Of a stretch of DNA of 64,000 nucleotides, positions 51,001-58,076 are shown piece after piece (within the stretch, counting starts at the first letter, position 1; each line of letters starts with the position of its first letter). The position numbers and the translations under genes are program-made. A model generated the notes under the pieces. That model searched no databases, was not told the DNA's origin, and saw only the letters and a program-made list of their open reading frames with translations. This DNA is from Mesorhizobium sp. dw_380 (GTDB taxonomy: Bacteria > Pseudomonadota > Alphaproteobacteria > Rhizobiales > Rhizobiaceae), in assembly GCF_018588885.1 (NCBI RefSeq), contig NZ_JAFFIW010000024.1:1-64000 (forward strand). The letters are read 5' to 3'.

Positions 51001-53877
51001 ACAATGGGCATTACAGCTACCGCTGCCGCAGAAACGGTGAAGGCGACCGCCGGCCAGGCGATCAATCTCTCTGGCGTCGCCGCCAGCATCGCGCTCGACT
51101 CGACCAATTCGGTCGGCGGCGCCAACAATGTCAGCCTGACCAATGTCACCGGCACGGTGGGCCTCGGCTCCGGCGCGTTGAGCGGGGCGACGAGCGCGTC
51201 GTTCCTGGTCAATGGCGGCACGGCTGCCATCAGCTATGGCGGAACGGTCACCAAGACCACAGCCGGCAAGGTCGTCGACATCTCCGGCGTCACCACCGGC
51301 ACGATCACACTGTCGGGCAATCTCAGCGCCACCGGCGGTTTCGACAACGGCGTTTATGTCCACGGCAACACCGGCGGCACCTTTAATTTCTCCGGCGCAA
51401 CCAAGACACTGACCACGGGCGCCAACAACGCCATCGATCTGGTGACCAATGCCGGCGCCACGATCAATTTCACAGGTGGCGGGCTGGCGATCACCACCAC
51501 TTCCGGCACCGGCTTCAACGCCACCGGCGGCGGCACGGTCAGCGTCGGAACGGGGGGCAATGCCAATACGATCTCCGCCGGCACTGGCGTCGCCGTCAAC
51601 ATGAACGGCGTTGTCGTGGCGGCCGGCGGTGTCAATTTCGCCTCCGCCAGCAATGCCGCCGGGGGCACCAGCGGCGTTGTCCTCACCAATGTCACCGGCC
51701 CGGGAACGGTCAATCTCGGCACCGGCACGTTGAACGGGGGCAGTGCCGCGGCCATTAGCATTACCGGCGGCAGCGTCAACCTGACCTATGCCGGCAATAT
51801 CAACCAGGCGAACAATGCTGCTCTGGTCAGCGTCTTGGGCGGCCACACCGGCACGCTGACCTTGAACACCGGCACGCTGTCGGCGACCAACGGCACCGGC
51901 CTGCAGTTCGACAATGCCGACGGCATCTACAATTTCAACGGCACGACGACGCTGAACGGCGGCGATGCCGGGATCGACATCGTCAACGGCTCCAGCGGCA
52001 CGTTCAGCTTCAATGCCAATACCTCGATCACCAACCCGACCGGGGTTGGGTTAAATGTGAATGGCGGCAACGGCAACATCACCTACGCCGGCAGCATTTC
52101 GAAGACCAATACGAACAATATCGTCTCGATCCAGAACCGCACCGGCGGGACGACGACCCTGTCGGGCGCACTCAGCGCCACGGGCGGCCTCGCAAACGGC
52201 ATTCTGGTCGGCGCCAACACCGGCGGCTCGATCACGTTCTCGGGCGCCAGCAAGGCGCTGAGCACCGGAGCCAACACCGCCGTCAATTTGACCACCAATA
52301 CCGGTGCGACGATCGACTTCACCAATGGCGGGCTGGCCATCAACACCACCAGCGGCACCGGCTTCAACGCCACCGGCGGCGGCACGGTGAGCGTGCAAGG
52401 CACCGGCAACACGATCACGTCGACGACCGGCACCGCGCTCGATGTAGAGAACACGAATATCGGCTCGGGGAACCTTGTCTTCCAGAGCATCACATCGAAT
52501 GGCGGCAGCGCCAATGGCATCATTCTGGTCAACACCGGCACGGCCGCCGGCAATGGCGGATTGCATGTGACGGGCACAGGCTCGACCGCGTCGGGCGGCA
52601 CAATCGCCAACAAGACCGGTGCCGACGGCAGCTCCACGCAAGGCACGGGCATCTTCCTCAACGGCACGAAGGATGTGCAGCTCGGCTGGATGCAGCTGAG
52701 CGATTTCCAGAATTACGGTATCTATGGCAGCAACGTCACCGGCTTCACGCTGGACAAGACGATCATCAACGGCACCAACGGCACCAGCAGCGCCGGCGGG
52801 TCGCGCGAAGGCGCGGTGGCGTTCGACGGGCTGTTCGGCACGGCGTCGATCACCAATTCGACGCTTGGCGGCGTCGGCGCCGGCAATTCGAGCTTCTCGG
52901 ACGATCTCAGGGTCATGAACACCAGCGGCACGCTGAATATGACCGTCGACAACGTCCATTTTGGCGATATCGGGATCAACGGCAACAATGCCCTGACGTT
53001 CTCTCCATCGGTCAGCGGTGCCGCGAACCTCACCGTGACCAACTCCTTCTTCACCAACGCCATCGGCACCCTGCTGGACGTCGTCATCAACAACAACGTC
53101 ACGTCCAATGTCGTCATCCGCAACAATGCGTTCAGCAACAACAACGTCAATCAGGCTTCTGGCGGGGCGAACATCGTCATCACCGGCGATAGCGCGGGCC
53201 AGGCCACGACTGTCACCTACGATGTTTCGCACAACACCTTGAAGGATGCGGTCGGCATTGCCCTTCTGGTTGCCAAAGGCAATGGCAAGGGAACATGGTC
53301 CGGCACAATTAACGCCAACACAATCGGCACCGCAGGCGTGGTCAACTCTGGTTCCACGCAAGCGTCCGGCATTAAGGTCACCAGCAACGGCACGGGTTCG
53401 CATACGACATTGATTTCGAACAATGTCATCCATGGTACAAATGAGGTCGGCATCTTCCTGCAGGCGAACGACAGCCAGCTGGCGGCGAATGGCGGTGGCC
53501 AAGGTGTGTTCAATGCCAGTATCTTCGGCAACACTGTCGGCACCCCCGGAAGCTTCTCATTCGCCGGCCTCAGTGTCGATGTCGGTGCCGTGGCTGGCGA
53601 CAACAACATCGTCAACCTCGTCATCGGCTCGGCCACCGACCCGACGAAGAAGAATGACTTCTCGGCCGGAGATCCGTCCAATTTCAGCGACGTGAATCTC
53701 AGCCAGCAGTTCAGCACCACCATCAGGCTTTACCAGAACGGCTCGTCTGGCATCACCGCTGCCCTCGTCATCGATGATGATAACCTCAATCCAGCAACTA
53801 CCAACACCGGGATTTCGGGCACGATCGTTGTGGCGCCCGGTACAGGTCCGGCACTCCCGCCGCCAGTGGCGCCATAG
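42010..53877 (+). CDS. Giant inverse-autotransporter-like protein with beta-helix passenger
   Basis: This gene encodes about 3,955 residues. A long signal-like N-terminus (charged, then a hydrophobic core TTALTTLALGLSGVVA, about 37-53) precedes a barrel-like domain at about 60-290. There, LFLDVRAKHDF, GLGIRRIVNPDLMIGGYAYL, SATLGAEAITPNFDAHVNVF, LDIGGYHFEDP and AGFEYTIGDVF resemble the inverse-autotransporter (intimin/invasin) beta domain. From about 355 (FADGGLAGAGTQADPTTLDDA) a Gly/Thr/Asn-rich, apparently cysteine-free passenger shows short repeats typical of a right-handed parallel beta-helix. No C-terminal barrel is seen; it ends with a Pro-rich tail. I prefer the ATG at 42010 over a TTG at 41953. 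It is likely a secreted surface adhesin. Confidence 0.82.
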   Translation: MGTTETSRQVGEVAARGEDFRVRAGYRRSLVARHLWKTTALTTLALGLSGVVAHGDPDGLWQPQIRAIIGADNNGGNAALEGFIPIKQTAESVLFLDVRAKHDFKDAFGQDVGLGIRRIVNPDLMIGGYAYLNVENYNSTQFTSATLGAEAITPNFDAHVNVFIPIKGDSTDHSASSTLSMVSNQLIEQISVLDHRDYAAWGIEGEVGAQVPINLPDRHSLRLDIGGYHFEDPHGDDGSVTGAKAGFEYTIGDVFGSSTELVLAGEVRNDNRDHTQFAGSVRLNIPFNPGHGTDTTASVPEPVYPVSEGLRRRVNERVRGDIGVRVQSQEKTGGSTTRVAINAATNAAFGKFYFADGGLAGAGTQADPTTLDDAVTKAGSGGFVVALGGNGNLTTAGVTLANGQTVIGGGESVTAKLFNGSTATFNLGGSDGTIQGTNVANNVITLGTGNTLNGITITGGANGILGNNATGTTLTNVTVTGTAGNGADFTGNSTNVTASNFTATGNGLDGLHIEDNGTYNFTGTTLLQSNLDDGLDITGQGTYTFAIVNALNNTDRGITVQGTSTGGTFTTTGGTVSGNGGTAVFVDPITAHVVLDSITQSAGTSGVVLDHVSGSFTVNGATTISNTTGPAIAITDSPATIRFGDINITNPGAGGMSFSGVNAAVVAGNIVISGLGVGTGLDFSGSQTNFTARSLAISGPGAVGSIGIDLADTTGGASIIITNGGSISGVGTGVRLGISGSLAHSANAEFSFGGGSIAGNTASLDARGLNQTLGHYAFGSTTFSGPQLFDVQNVIFVGSMATGLADGSSLSNLASITTADANTDGDAIFVLVNDGTSINASGGFSLSDGQTLASFGNGRSFSLGGVPINVTGDNVEHDQVVSDPGGGAATLTNSGAGNVVTAANGNSLLDFNISGGSGSAIYGLGINGLTVQGVTVGNVAFGLYLNGATGTVSVDDLAIQSVSQTGIALVGSSATVNFTGNTKITSAASVGLFANNFDGIASFDDLDITGGGHGVSIWNGSSGTLTFGTGSSIANTGNTAFDVANSSPHVTYNGTIDQATAASAVNISNMTGGTATFGGKITASTGAANAINLTGNAGSTISFTGGLDLTTTTGTGFNATGGTINVAAAGTESIATGTGRAINLDGVTIGTGGVAFDSITTGVTTATALNFNAVSGGPFLGGNVSVGGSAIGGLAIANSSATFTVTSLATSNVVGADVSLTNNTGSISILGGTITNSGTGDGVVVSGGSATIGVAANISSSATLPGTAVKVDGTTGGSVTFSGSVTSTGTGNLFVVGSVLPPTGGAISLTGPSLSATGGGGVYTVGLAGTATLNVTAPLSITGATSTGLAVANVASTASATFGAVTVTGAGADGIGIANDAGSVTFGTTQITLGSTAGTAGINFALTNAEVSFGTTTVTLGAGANQTGIDFSGSSTAADFGVTTITGTGDLSSRGIDLSSTTGDKTITFQQGSKIDNVGVGVELASSDPGATSANANFTFGDGNAADGLESTIIAAAGGYTVNTIGLDPTLGNYDFDDVAFTGNAHLASAVGGTIMVSQNGGVIAAGTDGLSAAVTTVTVAQADAMTGTQKFAFVGTVDLSGTPFTLDSGQSIIGFGNGASIITSGTIQPVNVQGNLGATGGNVTGDEGVVKSTGSDTLHLLGSNQVRDTAFDFSGGSGSVFLIDQSVVGFDNTGGTIIDGVTVSNVAAGQRAFKVDGLTGNLSITDNNINVAGTLLDVDGGTGNITVTRGNLPNSGPAGTLTGGGISIANRSGGLVNFTDKVTVNGNGVSLTNNTGATITFADLDIATSGATAFSASGGGTVNVTTGTINATSAQAVALDSITAGVDGIHFASTSATFSSGNGIDLQDLSGTITLGTGTLTNTGTGTSFNVGTAAAASGGNADISYGGTINSNGSGAAVSIQGLTGGSVTLSGNLTDSNAAAGGNIVIAGNDSATITFSGTTKQISSGATDGVNIGIPGGWPSGPSSPNTNSAINFTGGGLDITTTGGRGFIAAGGLVPPIGIPATVTVTGSGNKITSGSDGLLLIGTNVGSAGIAFDNISAVATVDGAGVGMVGVDLAGDVNIGGLKVSGAFGIALAGLTGAGEVNFIGTTDIDVSAIGIQFSGQIGTVHIADVLNSSLTVDGGSTGISFSGVMGGTVNIGNGGSAKIGATTSTIDRAIGIDGNTGGTLNYNGSINVSGGTAFAGSVVGVTFADLATLNLSGSVTSTTSSAAFDFAGADGTYTVSSTIDHTGGTGVHVDGFSEGTITFSGTTKTFDTGANNAVVKDPSGNPGLGQGSATLAFTNGGLSITTSSGAGFSASTFGAGTVSVSGTGNTIATGTGTTLNLDGATVGADGITFDTISTNGAATGISLNNVGGGTLSLGAVDLEGITSRGVDISGTLGSALDFTSLKVGLNAANAVGLDLNGAALGASNITAGDFDVDGGSFAGTIGIDMAGTTGTGTIQLGDTVNNNPGGQTSKIENVGYGVQFSSATNARLVFGDGQGPAESSIATTGGQVIHATDTLPTNGDYNFNDVTFTGDTSNLSAISVYYVTSGGSGNGSLADPGSYVGAQGSTANVIVLIDKNVDGSQETIDLSGTTFNLDDGQVLLAFKSGDAAIDVSQLGVDTSSGASAAFHFTTVQNSPIISAPGGIDTLRPILQSNNATSVVNLATSGTGTVTGGMENLIVRDTGSGAGIAVTATTVSNFFLRNNDIAAGGRALDFSTSGAPANTLLLSIDGNTLKSTGSALAASFVGQNISATANSIEIQSFADNTVLGGTGGGIAFNNVGFDSNGAGGTVSAGTIGVGSPGPGRVQGDGLSFTNTSGTLDLGAFSVFNNGGTGVLANTKTTNFTLNSSSGGVFTANGAAFDLDPLTVNMVVTSISSGGSSGGIIFDGVAGTFTVTGNTSVAAATTAGIMAINAGNTGVFTFNTVTLNSTVTAGGGIQVASGTLNITGLANIDTTTGVGLSQTGGTVSFTGGVTIDTTSGTGIVGTGGTMGITATAAAETVKATAGQAINLSGVAASIALDSTNSVGGANNVSLTNVTGTVGLGSGALSGATSASFLVNGGTAAISYGGTVTKTTAGKVVDISGVTTGTITLSGNLSATGGFDNGVYVHGNTGGTFNFSGATKTLTTGANNAIDLVTNAGATINFTGGGLAITTTSGTGFNATGGGTVSVGTGGNANTISAGTGVAVNMNGVVVAAGGVNFASASNAAGGTSGVVLTNVTGPGTVNLGTGTLNGGSAAAISITGGSVNLTYAGNINQANNAALVSVLGGHTGTLTLNTGTLSATNGTGLQFDNADGIYNFNGTTTLNGGDAGIDIVNGSSGTFSFNANTSITNPTGVGLNVNGGNGNITYAGSISKTNTNNIVSIQNRTGGTTTLSGALSATGGLANGILVGANTGGSITFSGASKALSTGANTAVNLTTNTGATIDFTNGGLAINTTSGTGFNATGGGTVSVQGTGNTITSTTGTALDVENTNIGSGNLVFQSITSNGGSANGIILVNTGTAAGNGGLHVTGTGSTASGGTIANKTGADGSSTQGTGIFLNGTKDVQLGWMQLSDFQNYGIYGSNVTGFTLDKTIINGTNGTSSAGGSREGAVAFDGLFGTASITNSTLGGVGAGNSSFSDDLRVMNTSGTLNMTVDNVHFGDIGINGNNALTFSPSVSGAANLTVTNSFFTNAIGTLLDVVINNNVTSNVVIRNNAFSNNNVNQASGGANIVITGDSAGQATTVTYDVSHNTLKDAVGIALLVAKGNGKGTWSGTINANTIGTAGVVNSGSTQASGIKVTSNGTGSHTTLISNNVIHGTNEVGIFLQANDSQLAANGGGQGVFNASIFGNTVGTPGSFSFAGLSVDVGAVAGDNNIVNLVIGSATDPTKKNDFSAGDPSNFSDVNLSQQFSTTIRLYQNGSSGITAALVIDDDNLNPATTNTGISGTIVVAPGTGPALPPPVAP

Positions 53878-54013
53878 TTAGCCGGCGTGGGCGGTACTTC
53901 TAATACAGTAAGTCCAGAAGAATTGATTGGCGAAGACAACTATTATCTGTTCTAACATACAATAGCGGTTCAGTTAAGCGTCGGTCCCAGACCGACCACT
54001 AGAGGGAGGCTGC

Positions 54014-54529
54014 ATGGCGGAGCCGTTTCTTTCCGAAATCCGGATGATGTCGTTCGGATTCCCGCCCAAGGGATGGGCGCTGTGCAATGGCCAGTTCTTG
54101 CCCATCAACCAGAACCAGGCCCTGTTTGCGCTGCTCGGCACCACATTCGGTGGCAATGGCCAGACGACTTTTGCCTTGCCCGATCTGCGCAACAGGGTGC
54201 CGATGCATGTCGGCTCCGGCCACACGCTCGGCGAGCCTGGCGGCGAACAGGCCCACACGCTGTCGATCTCGGAAATGCCGACGCACGTCCACACCGCCAG
54301 GGCGACGAGCGATCCGCATGTCATCAGCCCGGAAAACTACACGCCGATCCCCAACGACGCGCTGTTTGCGGTCGTGAACGGCCTCTATACGACGCCTGCC
54401 AATCTGACGTCGCTGCTGCCGGGAACGCTTGCCAGTGTTGGTGGCAACCAGTCGCACACCAATATGGCGCCGTTCCTTACGCTCAGTTTCTGTATCGCCC
54501 TGCAGGGCCTCTTCCCCTCGCAAAACTGA
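54014..54529 (+). CDS. Phage tail collar domain protein (MdpB-like), copy 1
   Basis: The 171-residue product starts PFLSEIRMMSFGFPPKGWALCNGQFLPI and continues NQALFALLGTTFGGNGQTTFALPDLRNRVPMH, shown here as the residues about 4-67. This is the tail-collar pattern found in tail fibres and in bacterial microcystin-dependent-protein (MdpB) relatives. A GGGAGG at 54004-54009 precedes the ATG. Two paralogues follow with 12 and 9 bp gaps, so the three are one operon. No signal peptide is seen. Function is unknown; carbohydrate or surface binding is the usual guess. Confidence 0.88.
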   Translation: MAEPFLSEIRMMSFGFPPKGWALCNGQFLPINQNQALFALLGTTFGGNGQTTFALPDLRNRVPMHVGSGHTLGEPGGEQAHTLSISEMPTHVHTARATSDPHVISPENYTPIPNDALFAVVNGLYTTPANLTSLLPGTLASVGGNQSHTNMAPFLTLSFCIALQGLFPSQN

Positions 54530-54541
54530 CGGAGCCGCAGC

Positions 54542-55045
54542 GTGGCACAGCCTTATGTTGGTGAAATCCGCATGTTTGCCGGCAATTTCGCGCCGGCAGG
54601 CTGGATGTTCTGTGAAGGACAGCTCTTGCCTATCGCCGAGAACGAGACGCTTTTCCAACTGATCGGCACGACCTATGGCGGCGACGGCGAAAGCACATTT
54701 GCCCTGCCCGACATGCGCGGTCGCGTGCCCGTTCACCAGGGCAACGGCTTCATGCTGGCCGAGACCGGCGGTGTCGAGGATGTCCAGCTGTCGATCACGC
54801 AGATCCCGCAGCACAGCCATTCTGTGCTCGCCTCACTGAACAATGGCGATGCCAGCGCGCCTGCGAACAACCTGCCTGCCCAGAACGCGTCCGTGCAGAT
54901 CTATCGCGCGCAGCCCCCGGCGCTGAATTTTAACGCCCAGGCGGTGACGGCCACCGGCGGCAGCCAACCGCACAGCAATTTCCAACCCTATCTCTGCGTG
55001 GACTTCATCATCTCGCTGTTCGGGCTCTTTCCTTCACCGACTTAA
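54542..55045 (+). CDS. Phage tail collar domain protein (MdpB-like), copy 2
   Basis: The 167-residue product starts with a GTG and repeats the pattern of copy 1: PYVGEIRMFAGNFAPAGWMF, GQLLPIAENETLFQLIGTTY and STFALPDMRGRVPVHQG. It is about 40-50% similar to its neighbours by eye, with the variable part between about residues 85 and 130. The C-terminal FQPYLCVDFIISLFGLFPS matches the ends of copies 1 and 3. It is separated by 12 bp from copy 1 and 9 bp from copy 3. Confidence 0.88.
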   Translation: MAQPYVGEIRMFAGNFAPAGWMFCEGQLLPIAENETLFQLIGTTYGGDGESTFALPDMRGRVPVHQGNGFMLAETGGVEDVQLSITQIPQHSHSVLASLNNGDASAPANNLPAQNASVQIYRAQPPALNFNAQAVTATGGSQPHSNFQPYLCVDFIISLFGLFPSPT

Positions 55046-55054
55046 GAGGACGTC

Positions 55055-55582
55055 ATGGCCGATCCGTTCATCGCCGAAATCCGCATCTTTCCATTCAATT
55101 TCGCACCCAAGGGCTGGGCTTGGTGTGACGGCCAGATTCTGCCGTTGTCGCAGAACACCGCGCTGTTTTCCCTGCTCGGCACCACCTATGGCGGCAATGG
55201 CCTGTCGACTTTTGCCTTGCCCGATCTCCAGGGCCGCTCACCGATGCATCCGGGGCAAGGACCGGGTCTGTCGCTGCACGACCTCGGTGAAGAAGGCGGC
55301 TCGGATTTGGTGTCGTTGCTCGAAAGCGAGATACCGAACCACAGCCACTTCATGATGGCGCAGAACCAGCCGGCGCAGCTTGCCGCACCAGGGCCCGATC
55401 GTACTTTTTCCAGATCATCGGGCGGATTTGCCTACAAGGCGGCCCCCTACACCCAAACTGTCTCCTTCAGCGACAACATGATCGCGCCCGCCGGTGGCGA
55501 CCAGCCGCACAACAATTTGATGCCTTATCTCACCCTCAATTTCTGCATCGCGCTGCAGGGCGTCTTCCCACCGAGAAGCTGA
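55055..55582 (+). CDS. Phage tail collar domain protein (MdpB-like), copy 3
   Basis: The 175-residue product repeats the collar pattern: PFIAEIRIFPFNFAPKGWAW, GQILPLSQNTALFSLLGTTY and STFALPDLQGRSPMHPGQG. It has the longest variable middle (about residues 80-140), rich in Ser, Gly and Gln. It ends MPYLTLNFCIALQGVFPPRS. An AAGAGGA precedes the ATG. The propeller-like gene follows 29 bp downstream. Confidence 0.88.
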   Translation: MADPFIAEIRIFPFNFAPKGWAWCDGQILPLSQNTALFSLLGTTYGGNGLSTFALPDLQGRSPMHPGQGPGLSLHDLGEEGGSDLVSLLESEIPNHSHFMMAQNQPAQLAAPGPDRTFSRSSGGFAYKAAPYTQTVSFSDNMIAPAGGDQPHNNLMPYLTLNFCIALQGVFPPRS

Positions 55583-55611
55583 ATTCCGAGCCAACAAGGC
55601 AGGACCGATAG

Positions 55612-56934
55612 ATGGCCAAGAAAGCTGAACCTAAGTCGAAGGCCCCCGAGGCAAAGAAGCCGGCGGCGGCGCCGAGAGCGGCTTCCAACGCCAGCGCCCG
55701 CTCGCGGCGGTCTAGCGTCCCGCCCGTCTATCAGAACAAGCCGGCCGGCGCGTCGTTCTTCGAACTGTCGCGGCTGATGGTGGTGGGGATCGATTCCGCC
55801 AAGGGGCAATTGATCCAGAAGGCGCAGCTTTCGCCGAACGGGCCATGGCCCGCGGCGTGGTCGTTCATCGCGCCAGGCGCCTGGTTGATCATGACCGCCG
55901 GCCTGACCAAGGACGGCCGTGTGGCCGTGGTCGCGCAGCCGTCGGGCACCACCAATCTGTCCTTCATCGCCGAGGATGCAAACCAGATCGGTCCGGTCGA
56001 CAAATGGACCGCGCCGGTCGGCATCGGCGCACCGCCCGGCGCCGCCAGCTATCAGAAGCTCGCCATGGCCAACGATGCCGATGGCCGCATCGAGGTCTTT
56101 CTCACCGACAATCTGGGCCGCATCTGGTGGATCTACCAGAATCCCGACCAGATCATCCAGGTGCAGAAAACCATCACGCCGCCCGGCTCCACCACACCGA
56201 TCGTCGTCACCGTCGACGTGCTCGCGCCGCCAGCCAAGCCGTGGAGCGACTGGATCCAGCTCACGGGTCAGCTGGTCACGATTTCGGCGATACGCCAGGC
56301 CGACGGCCGCATTGCGCTATTCGGTATCAATTCGGCGCTGCACCTCTATCGCTGCCAGCAGGCCGTACCGCAAGCGCTTAAGGCGGCTGACTGGACGGGT
56401 TGGGTGCAGATCGATACCCCCGCCACCACCGGCTTCATCGACATGGCGCCGGTGGTCGGGCCGCTGGGCGCCACCAATTTGTTCGCCTTGAACAAGAACG
56501 GCCAGGTGCTGCACACGCGCCAGCAACCCGCCGGGTCCGACAGCTGGACGCAATGGGCGACGCCGGGTTATTCCCGGGTGCCCAAATACACGCTCGCCGC
56601 CGGCATCCAGGGCGACGGCGACATCGTCCTGGTCTCCTCCGACCAGCAGCGTGTCCACGAATTCAACGCCCAGTTCGATGCCTACACCCAAAACTGGTCG
56701 GGATGGCGCGATTTCAGCGCATCTTCCTACTCGACACGGCTCACGCTCAACTACAATGCCGATGGCCGCCTTGCCCTGTTCAGCATGATGCTCATGCCGG
56801 ACGGCACCAATTCGGTGGCGACGATCTCGCAGGTCGGCATAGACAGCACCGAATGGGAATATGCCTGGACGTGGCTCACCGACAGCAACATCAAGCAGAT
56901 CGCCGTGGTGCGCGATTTGACGCCGCCGGTCTGA
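55612..56934 (+). CDS. Beta-propeller, PLL-like lectin candidate
   Basis: The 440-residue product begins with a Lys/Ala/Pro-rich tail of about 36 residues and no signal peptide. The body has repeated blades of about 50-60 residues: LTKDGRVAVVAQ, DADGRIEVFLTDNLGRIWWIYQ, RQADGRIALFGINSALHLYRCQ, KNGQVLHTRQ, GDGDIVLVSSDQQRVHEF and YNADGRLALFSMML. Each is followed by W-x-x-W phrases such as WTGWVQI and WSGWRDF. This fits a tectonin/PLL-like sugar-binding propeller, as recalled from the family pattern. It sits 29 bp after the collar genes and its stop is 3 bp before the GNAT start. Confidence 0.7.
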   Translation: MAKKAEPKSKAPEAKKPAAAPRAASNASARSRRSSVPPVYQNKPAGASFFELSRLMVVGIDSAKGQLIQKAQLSPNGPWPAAWSFIAPGAWLIMTAGLTKDGRVAVVAQPSGTTNLSFIAEDANQIGPVDKWTAPVGIGAPPGAASYQKLAMANDADGRIEVFLTDNLGRIWWIYQNPDQIIQVQKTITPPGSTTPIVVTVDVLAPPAKPWSDWIQLTGQLVTISAIRQADGRIALFGINSALHLYRCQQAVPQALKAADWTGWVQIDTPATTGFIDMAPVVGPLGATNLFALNKNGQVLHTRQQPAGSDSWTQWATPGYSRVPKYTLAAGIQGDGDIVLVSSDQQRVHEFNAQFDAYTQNWSGWRDFSASSYSTRLTLNYNADGRLALFSMMLMPDGTNSVATISQVGIDSTEWEYAWTWLTDSNIKQIAVVRDLTPPV

Positions 56935-56937
56935 TCG

Positions 56938-57477
56938 TTGCTTTCGCGCAGCCCGACAGAAACCAAGCCGGCAACCCTCGCCTGGCCTCGGTCCGAGAAG
57001 GCCGGGCTGGTGCTCCGCCCGGCGGCGGAGGCGGATTTGCCGTTCCTGTCGCGGCTCTATGCCTCGACGCGCATGGAAGAACTCGCCGTGACGGCGTGGA
57101 CCGAGGCCCAGAAGTCCACCTTCCTCGACATGCAGTTCCAGGCACAGCACGCCCACTATCACAAACACTATCCCGAGGCCGACTGGCTGGTGGTGGAACA
57201 TGCCGGGCAGGATATCGGCCGCCTCTATATCGAGCGCTGGCCAAGCCAGCACCGCATCATCGACATCGCCTTCCTGCCGGCCCATCGCCGCAAGGGCTAC
57301 GGTTCGGCGCTGTTGCGCGACCTGATCGACGAGGCATGGTTGGCCGGCAAATCAGCATCGATCCATGTCGAGAAGAACAATCCGGCGAGGCGGCTCTATG
57401 CCAGGCTCGGCTTCGCTATTGTCGAGGACAAGGGTGTTTATGACCTGATGGCCTGCGCGCCGCTGGTCGATCCGTGA
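56938..57477 (+). CDS. GNAT family N-acetyltransferase
   Basis: The 179-residue product shows the GNAT acetyl-CoA motif in FLPAHRRKGYGSALLRDLID (R-x-x-G-x-G). The C-terminal VEKNNPARRLYARLGFAIVEDKGVYDLM block is also typical. The first codon used is a TTG 3 bp after the propeller stop. A later start near the AGLVLRPAAEADLPFL segment is possible. In bacteria such enzymes often accompany collar-domain genes; here it closes the plus-strand operon. The acceptor is unknown. Confidence 0.85.
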   Translation: MLSRSPTETKPATLAWPRSEKAGLVLRPAAEADLPFLSRLYASTRMEELAVTAWTEAQKSTFLDMQFQAQHAHYHKHYPEADWLVVEHAGQDIGRLYIERWPSQHRIIDIAFLPAHRRKGYGSALLRDLIDEAWLAGKSASIHVEKNNPARRLYARLGFAIVEDKGVYDLMACAPLVDP

Positions 57478-57518
57478 TCTACTGCGGCATAGCCGTTATT
57501 TGTAATGGCCATTCGTTG

Positions 57519-57748
57519 CCGCTGCCCCTCACCTGCCTGCCGGCGTTCGTCATTCGAAAAGCCAAGCAATTGGCTTTTGGTCCCCTAGCGGACCATTCCT
57601 CAACTCCCCGTATAGTGACGGGGAGAGGGGCGCTGTCACCGGCGATTTCGCAAATCTCCGGCGCCGCATGAAAGCGCCGGCGTCGCGGCCAGCCTCTCTC
57701 GCCCCGTTTACGGGAGAGATGTCCGGCAGGACAGTGAGGGGCAGCGCT
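57519..57748. repeat. Interrupted inverted repeat family C
   Basis: The usual family C arms are present (GCTGCCCCTCACCTGCCTGC and GACAGTGAGGGGCAGCGC). The left arm is interrupted by about 60 bp (about 57545-57604) that contain a second, unrelated palindrome, AAAAGCCAA...TTGGCTTTT (57557-57578). The copy lies between the GNAT and DUF6916-like genes. Confidence 0.75.
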
Positions 57749-57803
57749 AACGGTAGAGATTGTCGCGTTTGGCGCAATCCGCACGTCGCCGAAGACCGAA
57801 CGC

Positions 57804-58076
57804 CTAATTGAACACCGCCTCATAAAGCCGCCCGGCGGCATCGGCGGCGACCGGCACGATGAAGATGTCGTGGACCACACCATTGCCCGCGAGGCGATAG
57901 GTCGCCTGCGGCAGCGCGGTTTCGCGCGGTCCCCTGAACAGCAGCGAAAAACCGCCGCCCGGGCGCGGGCTGGATGCGATCCGGTTGACCGCGCTCAATT
58001 CGAGCGCGATTTGTCCGCTTCCGGTTTCGATGGTGAATGCCTGCCCGATCGCCTGTTCGAAATCCGCTGCCGTCAT
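57804..58076 (-). CDS. DUF6916-like small protein
   Basis: The 90-residue product starts MTAADFEQAIGQAFTIETG and contains FSLLFRGPRETALPQATYRL and VHDIFIVPVAADAAGRLYEAVFN. I recognise this layout as the DUF6916 group that repeatedly accompanies tail-collar genes. It is predicted all-beta and has no signal peptide. The ATG at 58076 gives the conserved start; the longer open frame is a shadow. It faces the collar operon and is divergent from the SapC-like gene. Confidence 0.65.
   Translation of the reverse strand: MTAADFEQAIGQAFTIETGSGQIALELSAVNRIASSPRPGGGFSLLFRGPRETALPQATYRLAGNGVVHDIFIVPVAADAAGRLYEAVFN

Noticed and set aside
42084-53723. Many long antisense open frames across the giant gene
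   Set aside because: They are shadows created by the Gly/Thr-rich codon bias of the plus-strand gene. Their translations are low-complexity, lack domains, and overlap each other.
54014-55582. Prophage remnant because of tail-collar domains
   Set aside because: There are no capsid, terminase, integrase, tail tube or lysis genes nearby. MdpB-like collar proteins are common as chromosomal genes.
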